From positions 5,394,001 to 5,458,000 of the forward strand of contig OW203771.1 of NCBI GenBank assembly GCA_934045905.1: DNA of 64,000 nt. The letters run 5' to 3'. Origin of the DNA: Leuctra nigra. Taxonomy: Eukaryota; Arthropoda; Insecta; Plecoptera; Leuctridae. Shown here piece after piece: positions 26,401 to 38,000 of this stretch. Below the pieces are notes generated by a model, which was not told where the DNA came from, did no database searches, and was given only the letters and a program-made list of their open reading frames with translations. Every line of letters starts with the position of its first letter. Position 1 is the stretch's first letter. The position numbers and the translations under genes were made by a program.

Positions 26401-29400
26401 AATAGAATACGCCTTCATGCGCACACGGCTACTCTGGTGTAAATAGAATATGAACCCCTTGCGGGCACGGCTGCCGTGCCAATAGAGCCAGCCTAATTCT
26501 TAGCCGTTTACAATATTATGAATGTTCCTTGAATAAAACCATTTTCAGATGTATTAATTTACCTATTCATTTGGTGTAATAAATCATTATGCAATTTGTA
26601 AATTTACCTATACTTATTTCTTTCATAGATCAATTTTACTTTTAGTATAATTAGAAATAAATTTTCCAATATAATTTTAACAAGTTGGGTAAGAATGGTT
26701 TGTAGTATAAAATATCTCTGTTCTTGCTATCGTGTAAAGGGAATGAATGAATGTATTATCTGAGAATTACGATGACAGGTTGTTGACATTCCACTCGCAA
26801 TTTTATGAGCGTAACTGGTAACATGATCATTCCAAGACTAGCCTCGATCTCGAGCTGTGCTCGATGTTATCACGAAACTGTCAAGATGACGAATGTTCGA
26901 AAAGAGCTCATATTACACTGATAGCTACAATTTTGAGTTGGTCTCTCGGTGATGGGAGGTCTTAAGGTGCTGCAAGCGCGAGCGATTTTGCTGCATTTAG
27001 TAGACACTTTTTTTTGGATACGATTGGAGACACAATGGGTTGACGAAATGATTTGAAATTTTAATTGTGATTAGATAAAAAACAAACTTAGGGTTATCTC
27101 TTGGTACATTTTTAATTTTTTGTTTCTTTTATTAGTAACAATTAGTGGAATTTTGGTGAAAAATTAACTAATTTTCTTGCCTCGATGGGTGCAGTATAAA
27201 ATAAAATTTCAAAAATGTGCCAAGTGATAACCCTAAGTTTGTCTTTCATCTAATCATGAATAAAATTTGAGATCAATTGGTTAACGGGTTTAGTCTCCAA
27301 TCGTATCAGGAATTTAATCGTTTTGCACGGTTTTGTTGAATAACCGGCGCCTATTTAACTAGGCACCAAGTAAAAATTAAAAATAGCTACTAATATACAA
27401 TCAGACTGATCATGTGAACATCATATTAAAGTTACACCCACTTATGAAACAATTTTTCTTTCTCAATTTTCTAAAACGGTCGAACGCAATTTTGTGCGCC
27501 GCACCGTGATTACTTGCAAATCATACCTTTCTCTTGACAGCTGTTTCTAAGTTTTTGAATTCTAGTAAAAGATAATCGATTATGAATCAATTTTTGTAAA
27601 AGGTTGCAAGAAGCAACAGCAATAAGCAATAAGAAAGATCTGGATGGGTTTTGGTATCCCCTTGCAGTTAGGCAATAAGCAATACACCGTACGCCACCCC
27701 GCTTTCATACTCCTCTAGTTACAGAATCAGAACTACAACACATCAGTACATCAGTACAAAAGAAATCAGAGCCAAATGCTGGATCTTTCAAAGGAATGAG
27801 AAATGAAGTTCACAAGCAAATGAGACCTGTAGTTTAACGTGTAATTATTAAATGTTATTCATGAGGATGATCATGTTGGACAAATTAGTAATTGACTTGT
27901 CTCATAATTAGTTTTGCAAAACTTGAGAAAACTCTGAGAATTCGACCTCATAATGAAGCAAATCTGTGTATATTTGCATCACATTATCAACATTTCTGTA
28001 TATCTGGAGGTGATATCTTGCGGTGTTCAGGATCTCTGGCAGGGGGGGGGGGTCAGGATCCAGACAGGGGGGTCCGTTACCCCCTTTCCCCCCTATTCCT
28101 ACGCGCCTGTTAATAATACGACACCATTCCAACGGCTGGTGTGTTGGATACCTCGGTTCTATTAAAGATCACCGAGGTTAAGCAACATTGAGCGCGGTCA
28201 GAGGTTGGATGGGTGACCATTCAACTCTGCCTTGCCAGGTTGCTGCCGTTGGGTCAGAGAGACTGGGGTGTTTGGGGGTCAGTGTGACGACCTCCCTCCA
28301 CCTGTTATCAGTCTCTCGACGGCGCGGGTTGTGGAGGCTCGTGCTGTGAATGTTACACCGTCCTTCGGAAGGGACGTTAAGCCGTTGGTCCCTTTGGTAT
28401 CTTTCGTCAGGAGTAGGCTACATGCCGGTACCGGGTTTCCTCTCCTCCCTTCTCTATATTACATTCTCACTAGTGGAGCCTCGGCTCTGTTGAGAATATA
28501 GACTTAATAATAATAATAAGAAGAATATTGTTGTACAGCGTTAGATTTCGATGCAATCTGGTGAACTAAGACGATCTCAGACGGACGTGTGAAGAATTTG
28601 AACTTGATACGTAAGAACGGGTCAGCATTCTTTGTCACCAGACATCGACTACAGTCTTGCAAATCCCATTCAAAAGAATTGTTTGTCAATGGTGCAACTG
28701 TCACTGCCCCCACAGGACATGTCTAGTTCAGACTCTCATTAGCTGACTATGCTTACCTTGAGGCACGAAGAACAACGTCACAGTTATGACGTCACATCCA
28801 AACCTCTCCTTGCGAACGAAGGCGGGATGCTTCTCCAATGGAAACGGCGAGCCATCAAAATCAGAACGGAGAAGCTAAAACCAATGGTGTGGAAATTAAT
28901 TCACAACATATTACTGGGGCTGGATTCACAAAGAAGTATAACTTTATGACCGAAAAAACTAATATCAATATTAGCTATTACCCTGTTTTACCGGCATATC
29001 GTTATGAATTTAATTGTACAAATCACCACTTCCGTTCGATTCAGAAAAGTGTCCTCTTCAACATATCCAAAATCGCCTGAAATCGCTGTACGGAAAAGGG
29101 GTTTTAATTACTTTTTAAGTTAATTTCCCATGTTAATTCCATCTTGCAAAAAAAACTTTTTTCATGTAACTCCGATTTTGACGAAACTTGGCAGAATTGT
29201 TCATCATCCTAAATGAATACAAATAGCTCTCTGAGTGTTTTCCTCTAAATATCATCGTTTGGGAAATATAGGCCATTGAAAAGTCATGTTTTCGACGATT
29301 TAGGTCACTTTGAGTGTAATTTTACGTTTTGCGAGGTCCATATTTCCCAAACGATGAGATTTAGAGGAAAATGCTCAGAGAGCTATTTTTGTTTATTTAG

Positions 29401-32027
29401 TAGAAGAATTCAGCCAAGTTTCGTCAAAATCGGAGTTACATGAAAAAAAGTTTTTTTGCAAGATGGAATTAACATGGGAAATTAACTTAAAAAGTCATTA
29501 AAACCCTTTTTCCGTACAGCGATTTTGAGCGATTTTGGATATGTTGTAGAGGACATTTTTCTGAATCGATTCATGTATTGAAACCTTCTGTTGCAATTAG
29601 TGGTGGGTATAATCACACAATTACTGGACTAGAAGTTGAAAGCGACCAGGAGGTCTATTCTAGAACGTTTTCCCAATTCCATTCCCAACGGAATCCGGAC
29701 ACGGCCATAAGGATTAACATTGCACCGAATCGGATTCCATCAGAATTGGGAATGTAAAAGTTCTAGAATACGGCCCCAGTGGGAGGGTTTGACAAGGTTC
29801 GACTCACTGATATCTGCATGCCCGCGATGCTTCCCTTGCGGTCGTACATGGTACAGATGGTGTGGTCTCCAGCTGGACACAGAGTCGTGACGTCAGAATC
29901 TCTGCCCACTTCCTCAGGAGGTGTGACGTAATGTCGGGAGAGCGCTTGGTCCATGCGGCGTGGAAGCTGGAAGAATCCGTCGCCAGGTCCTCGTGTTGTG
30001 TAGCGCACTCGCAGATCGTTCCACTGCAGCTCTGTAGGAATATTACTTGAGCTTTAGGACTCGGGTTCGGAAGCCAAAGATCTATTCAAGACTAATTAGG
30101 CACCGTGTGTTCAAACCCCCAGCGCCAAGAGTGAAAGAAATAAGCAATATTTGTGCGAATTATCTTCAACTGTTTTATTTCTCTTTAGACGTGACCTAGC
30201 AACCGATCAAATGTCAACAAATTTACTCAAAATAACTCGAAATTAGAACTACATCGCGCAAATTTATATTGTGATCAGATTCTTTATTATTAGTACTTTG
30301 TTGGCGAATAAACATTTAATAAACTCGTGTAAATTTTAAGTAGTGATAATGCGTTATATGTGCAGTAACATAACGTATAACTGCAGCGACTTGGACGCCT
30401 TGCCAAAGGTAAGCTTCCTTCCCACAGCCCAGGCGGCTCTGTCTGTACTTTTTGCAGCGGTATCTGTAACCCCATAAAAAACACTCCGTGTAAAAAATAC
30501 CAGCCAAGTCTCTTCAACTAAAATAAATTATGAAATCTAAAAAATTCTGCACTGAAAAGTAGTGATATCAAAAAATGGGCCAAGTCAAAACTTTATTTGA
30601 AAATCAAAAAATACTTGGCGCATCGTGTATACATAGTTTTGAATTATAGACCAGATAGAAAATATACATCAAATATACATAATACATAGTATACCTATTA
30701 TGCCCTAAAAAAACGATGCGCCAAGTATTTTTTGATTTTCAAATAAAGTTTTGACTTGGCCCATTTTTTGATATCACTACTTTTCAGTACAGAATTTTTT
30801 AGATTTCATAATTTATTTTAGTTGAAGAGACTTGGCTGGTATTTTTAACACGGAGTGTTTTTTATGGGGATATCACTCCTTTTTTAGTTTATTCTTAGAA
30901 CTTGTGACGTCATATCGATTGAACAATTACTAAATCCATTAAAAAAAGTCGCCATTGACAATTTGGTTTACTAATGAAAATCAGCGTATGGTACTATATA
31001 TTTGCTTTAAATGATCTTTCATGAAGAATAGCAAAGGTTTCATTCCTATCAGTCAACCGAGTTCCGAGATATCGCAACACTTCGGTTTTCAAAATGGCTG
31101 CTGAACTTACTGCACTGCCACAAAGAATGTATATCTATAAATGATGTGTATCATTTTAAGTTTTCTGAATATGTATTCATTATATAGGAGGGGATTATAA
31201 TAATTTATAAATTTGAATGACGTCATTTCCGGTCTCATAAATAGGAAATTTCTAGTGTGACTGTTCCTATTTCATAGAGATGACCTTCCGAATCGTTTGG
31301 CGGTAGTTTCATACCGATCAGTCAACCAATTTTCAAGATATGACGTTACTTCCGGTTTCAAAATGGCTGCTGAAATCACTGACCCCTTGAATTTAATTTA
31401 AACATGATTACATTTTATTATAATCTGTCTCAAATAGTATATTTATTGTATCAAAATGTAAATTTGTGAGATTTTTAAAATGTGTAACGTCATTTCCGGT
31501 TTCGGTATGGGAAACTGCAAATATTATTGATGATAATACATAAAGTTGACCGTCTTAATTGTTTAGCGCTGGTTTCGTTCAAATCTATTTAGCCGTTATT
31601 GACATGATGTCACTTCCGGTTTCAAAATGGCGGCTTCCGGTTGGTTTTATAATAAGTCAAATGAGATATCAAAAGTACATACGTTACATAAATAACAAAA
31701 TAATCGGATCATATTTGTTGCCGAAATGCCAATCGATGTATTTCAAATTTCATGACGTCATTTCCGGTTTCGTTAACATAAATTTTAGTCTGTTGCTATT
31801 GATAATCCATAAAGTTGACCGTCTGAATCGTTTGGCGCAAATTTCGTTCCGATCGGTCTAGCCGTTGACGAGATATGACGTCACTTCCGGTTTCAAAATG
31901 GCGGCACAAAAAATTAATGGGGTGAAGGTTAAATCAGACGCCAAAAGTGCACACGTGGTAAAAATGTGAGATCAATCGGTTCAGCCGTTTAGGCTGTGGC
32001 CTGTTTACCGGATTTGAATTCCAGGAG

Positions 32028-32066
<39 letters not shown>

Positions 32067-35000
32067 GAGATTACTAGGAAAACGCTCTGAGTAACGCGTT
32101 GATGAGCGAGCACGGATACACGCAACACCTCGAACCGAAATTATGTCTATCGAAAATGTCATTAAAAGCCAATAATTCTTGAATTTCGTCACAGACTTGT
32201 ATAAATATCTCCAAAATTTCCAAAAATATTGGTCCCAATAACCTTGCTAAGTTTTAAGTTGATCGATTAAACCTTTGATTGAACGGTTCCTTGTTAAGTT
32301 TCAAAAATCAAATGATATCCTTCAAACAATATACCTGGGACCACTCATATGATCTAGTGGAGCGGTCGCTCCACCCAGCCAAGTCGTACCGTACACTCAC
32401 AGTCACTCAACATACCATAAATGCCTAATAAACTGAGGAGCAGACCAAACACTTTTACTGTAAGCAACAACATGGCATTTTCGGCCTACTGGATCTTTAA
32501 ATTGGAAAATCTCACATTGTTGCGAAATATCTTAATTTCGAGCTATGGCCCACCCCACTACATATACCAAATTTGGGAACAATAGGTTATGCCATAAGCG
32601 ATCTAGAGGGCCGTGAAATACATAAAATTACACCACTTTCTGATTCTGATGATATCAGGAAAAGTTGCTATCACCGCCACAGCCTAAACGGCTGAACCGA
32701 TCCACCTGAAATTTTTACCACATATGCACTTTTGGCGTCTGACAATACCTTGGCTCTTATACATTTTTTGTGCCGCCATTTTTAAACCGGAAGTGACGTC
32801 ATATCTCGAAAACGGCTTGTCTGATCGTAATGTAACTAGCGCCAAATGATTATGACGGTCATCTATATGGAATATCAAAAGTTAAAGTAGAAATATACTT
32901 TCACCGAAACCGGAAATGACGTCATAAAAATAAAGAATTAGACTTTAATAATCACCGCTTACTACAATAACTACATTATTCAGAAGGCTTATAATATTAC
33001 AAAACATTTATAGAAATAAATTCTAGGTGGCAGTAATTTCAGCCGCCATTTTGAAAGCAGGTAGTGACTCCATAACTCGAAAACGGCTGGACCGATTGGA
33101 ACGATGCTTTCGCAATTCTTCATGGTGTATCACTTTAGACTTATATTTAGCATCAAACACAATTTTTCTTAGTAACCAATTCGGAAATGGCGTAATATAT
33201 TTAAAGGAATTAGTCCTTGTTGCTCCGATAGTGTTACAAGTTGTGTAAATAAACTAAAAAAATTAATGATATCCCAATAAAAAACACTCCGTGTAAAAAT
33301 ATCAGCCAAGTCTCTTCAACTATAAAAAAATAGAAGTCTAAAAATGCAGCCCTGAAAAGTAGTGATATCAAAAAATGTGCCAAGTCAAAACTTAATTTTA
33401 AAAACCAAAATACACTTGGCGCATCGTTTTTAAGGGCATTTTAGGTATATTATATATGTTTAGGTACATTTAATTTTGGGCATATGCTTCTTACTATTTA
33501 TATATACGATGCGCTAAGTATATTTTGGTTTTTAAAATTAAGTTTTGACTTGGCACATTTTTTGATATCACTACTTTTCAGGGCTGCATTTTTAGACTTC
33601 TATTTTTTTTATAGTTGAAGAGACTTGGCTGATATTTTTACACGGAGTGTTTTTTATGGTATGATATTACTGTGGACACAATATCAGATCAATCTGTTAA
33701 ACGGTCTCGTTTGAAACTTTCTGCTCTAACTACCTTGCCTTGAACTGAAGATTCGAAGTCGCCGTGAATTTGACAGCCAACACCCAAAATGTCCCTAAAA
33801 TTACAAAAACTTTTGGATATAACTACAAATTAGACTGAAAATTGGCAAAAATACCTTAAATGTTGCTACCAATTACCATGCGAAGTTTTTGTTGGTCGGT
33901 CAATCGGCAATACCCGCTGCACGAGAGCGGGTATTGCGTTGATTGTTTGAGTATCTCCTTGCAGCAGTCTGGTCGGGGGTCTCTTTGCTCCTTGATGCTT
34001 TATTATTAACGACATTTTGTTTCAACCTTTTAGATTTAGCTTCGTCAGTTTCTTGATCTTCAATTTCACGCAGACGCTTTTTCGCCTTTATGGCTTTCAT
34101 TCTAGCAGAAGTCTTTCCATTTTTCGGCATGTTTAAATAGGGATAAGATAGGTAATGAAAAAGTAAGAAGTAGAGTACCTACCTAATTAAAGTACAATAA
34201 TATTTGTGTGATCAATGTTTGAAATGCACGAAATGTGTGCTCAAAGACGTAATGTATTCAATGTCGTAATGTTACGAAATGAATCTTGAGCAAAACTTCG
34301 CAAATATGAAAATAAAGTAAACACCTTTCAACTAATAAGCGAAAGGAATCAAAGTTCCACACAAAAAAACGGATCAGGTAAAATAGTAACTACCTAGTTT
34401 AGAAACGGAATGAATCCAACGTTCCACAATTAAAATAAGACAACGTATCGTTTTGAACTGAATGAATCAAAACTTAAAAAAAAAAATAGCAACCTTCAAG
34501 GAAATGTCAGGCTAGACAGAAGCTCAGAAACGGAATAAATCCAACGTTTCCAAGAAGAAAATAATTTGAAATAATCAATCCCCTGGACAAAAACTGTAGA
34601 TACCTAATATCTATGCTTTAAAAGCAATTCAATTTTACTAATACCTTCACAAAGTACACCAAATTGCCAAAATTATCAACGAAAAGAAGCAAAATGCAGG
34701 AGAGATTTGGAATGACGTGTGAACGCTAGAAGAGAACAAACGCCACTCAATGATATTATTGAAATGTGAGCTTATGTTTCTAATCCCTCCTGGATGCAAA
34801 ATCAGCCAAGTAGAAACACGGGAGGCACGGCCATCAGAACTACGAATTGACGAAAGACAATCAAGGTCCTTAAAAACTCGAAATGATTTGTTGGAAACTA
34901 TGATCCAAATTGAATTATTCAAATTTGATCAACTCAATAAACATAAAAATATCTGCTTTTCACTAAAAAAGTGTACATACCATCAAAACACTCTTGTACC

Positions 35001-38000
35001 TAAAGCAAATCAGATTCAGTTGCATTGGAAAGACATTCATTTTCAATGTTTCATTTCTGACAGCTTCTTGACAGATTCGGCTGAAAATTTGTAAAATAAG
35101 TGACATTGTTGGTCTTACTGACCATGCTAAATATGAGTTTGATCACATTTCTCGAAGACCATTTTCATTTTTTAGGCTATCAGGAGATACTTATTTTAAC
35201 AATGAAACAATGGATGGATTTCAAAAAAAAATTGGGTCTGCAAACAGAAAAGGTTGTCTTTACATGTGTGCAAAATTTCAGGTCGATCGGTGAAACGGTG
35301 CGACTTCTATTGCTTCCTTTAGCATACAAAAACAAAAAAAAAAAAAAAAAAAAAAAGAGGTCCGTGCTAAAAGAGCCAAATGGAGTCGCTCGCTTCGCTC
35401 GCTCAATTATTATTATTATTACTATGAAAACCGCCCTAAAACACTGTTTTCACGGCCCTCTAGCGCGCAAAGGGCGTAACCTATTGTTCCCAAATTTGGT
35501 ATATGTTGTAGGGTGGGCCATAGCTCGAAATTAAGATATATCGCAACAATGTGAGATTTTCCAATTTTAAGATCCAGTAGGCCGAAAATGCCACTTTGAT
35601 GCTTACAGTAAAAGTGGGTGTGCTCCAGCCTTTATATGAGAGTGTGCGCGCGCCGTACGACTTGGCTGGCGTGGAGCGACCGCTCCACTAGATCTAAACA
35701 CGCTACCTATACATAGGTAATTATAAAATAGAGTGAAACCTAACTGTATTAAAATTTTATGAGTTCACATTAATAAAAGCAAATATTTCCAAACTTTTAT
35801 TTTACATATTGCTGTTACAGTGCAGTAACTTTAATTGATCAACTCAATTTGATTGTAATATTTTTTTCAAAAAAATCAGTATCCCCTGCAGAATGGGAGC
35901 AAATGATGAGTATTCAATTATTTTCAATCTCGAAAAACTGAAACGATGCAGGTATGAAGAATAAAAATCTCTTCGTATTTTTTTAAATATTGTTGACCAA
36001 TTTATTAGGAAAAATGTTTCCCTCAAATGTATAAGATTTTGAATGAAAGAATGGTTTATGGAGATTTTGTTTTGTGGAAATCTTTGCAATGAGCCCAAAA
36101 TGCTCAACAACTTCGTTGTTTCAACATTTCGATTTTTAACCTGAAAATGTTGAAAGTTGCATTTTGATGAGAATTTCCGCTTGTTGTAGGCACGTTTTTA
36201 GATAGATGATTTGATATTTTAATCAAGATTAGATAAAAGACAAACTTACGGTTATCACTTGATACATTTTTAATTGTGAAGTGCCGTGTGCCGTGTGAAG
36301 TTTAATAAAATGTGCCAAGTGATAACCCTAAGTTTGACTTTTAAATCATGATTAAAATTTGAGATCAATTGGTTAACGGGTTTCGTCTCTAATCGTATCG
36401 AAAATTTCATAGTTTCGCGCGATTTTGTTGATTAACCGGCGCCTAATTAACAATGCTAATTTTCAATCAGACTGATCATGTGAACATCTAATAAAAGTTA
36501 CACCTACTTATGAAATAAATTTTCTCTCTCGAATTTCTAAAACGGCCGAGAACTTTAACAATGTACACAATTGTATTCGACAGTAATTGTCAGATAGTAC
36601 ATGCATTTTGCACATAAATTTCCAGACAACACAAATTTCACACAGAGAAAAATTGTTTCATAAGTGGGTGTAACTTTGATATGATGGTCACAACATGATC
36701 AGTCTTAAATTGTATATATTTTTATGTGCATTATTTTCACACACCTCCGTTTAATTTACACAATGTATTTGTCTGGAAATTTTTGTGCAGAATGCATTTA
36801 TTTGAAATAACAAATCACACAAATAGAAAGTCCCCACTATTAATTATTGATTCAATGTTGGTTAATCACATTCATGGCCTGTCACAAGAAAGTTGAAGGG
36901 AAAAGTTATTTTAGATAAACATTAATCAACAATATAATCAATTCAAGTATCTATACCCATAGAAAATAATAACAGAATATTGTATGAACTTACCTGCTTG
37001 TCGTATATTTTATTGATCACACCGGGGAGACATTATTTACTGATTTTCATATAACCTTTTAATCCTAAGAAGTCTAGAACATCAGGAACTGAGTATAAGA
37101 TTGTCAGTATAGCAATCATGCTACATCATCAATAATTCCCAAAAGGCTAAAAGCTTCATTTACTCAAAAAAAAATTAGTGATTAATAGTATCGAAGGCTT
37201 TATGGCCGGTCTTTCAATGCCATGCTAACTTTTAAACAGTCAATTAGGACTATATTATTATTTATTCTTGCCATATTGCCATGGCAACAATCAATGACAA
37301 TCCTCTAATGACCTATTAAAACTTAACTAATGGTTAAAGACTGGCCCTTAGTAGAATAATCGTAAAATATGCCAATCGTGCCTTGTTTAATTGTTATGCA
37401 ATGAATACAAAACTTCATTTAAAAATGCAGCCATGTAGCAGTCACTGTTGTCCTTCCCTCAGTAAACCCATGTTGAGAATCATTTTGAAGACTGTTATTT
37501 GATATAACAGTGACACTACACTTAAACAAAATGCTAGTTCAAATATTATTGAAAGATAATAGTGCTATGTCTATATTTACCATCATCACTTCTATCAACA
37601 TTTTTATGGATAGGAATCAGATTCGAAGTTGTCTTATGGATAGTCTTCACGATAGTTTTCATTGAAAGCGACCCTACAGAAAAACAAAATCAAAATATGA
37701 TTTCACTGAAAAACAGAAACACTTAGCTGTAAAGATTAGCATTAGAGAAAATTATATAAATTGTCTCACAACAAGAATATTTTATTCAGTGATGCTACGA
37801 GGCGTATTAATAATAATCAATGTAGATAATGGTGAAGTGAAATTTGTGACTGCAAATCTCTCGATCTCCAGCCAGAAGATTGGGCAGTTTGCATTCCCGA
37901 ATCCCGATCCTCGAGACCCTTTCACGTAATAGCTATAGGTACACTCGGCCAAACAAAAATTGAACGTTGACCAAATTTGAATGACTGCTGGTCATGTCCC

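Larger units (their letters stand above)
23275..26492. mobile_element. composite inverted-repeat element, 3.2 kb
   Basis: The left end (GCGGCCGTGCCCGCAAGGGG, TTTACACCAGAG) is answered by the right end (CCCCTTGCGGGCACGGCTGC, CTCTGGTGTAAAT). Inside are a 300-bp tandem array (23826-25136), two tRNA-like heads and inverted array units (25930-26490). No protein-coding frame. A related fragment (GCGCACCCGGTTACTCTGGT) is at 57909. Confidence 0.75.
32074..35410 (-). mobile_element. Helitron-like transposon, inverted copy with a nested insertion
   Basis: Nearly identical, in reverse, to 7049-9147: the GAGCGAGCGAAGCGAGCG start at 35410, the 76-codon frame at 34130-33900, and a 3-prime hairpin plus CTAG at 32077-32074 followed by T. 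Element K (32353-33659) is inserted in it. An A run lies at 35332-35356. Confidence 0.78.

Noticed and set aside
28128..28250. Functional 5S rRNA gene
   Set aside because: Only the internal control region is well kept; the 3-prime stem is lost and a SINE body with a TAA tail follows.
31559..31861. 100-codon frame in the element K array
   Set aside because: Lies across CRE/ETS repeats and is broken in the other copies.
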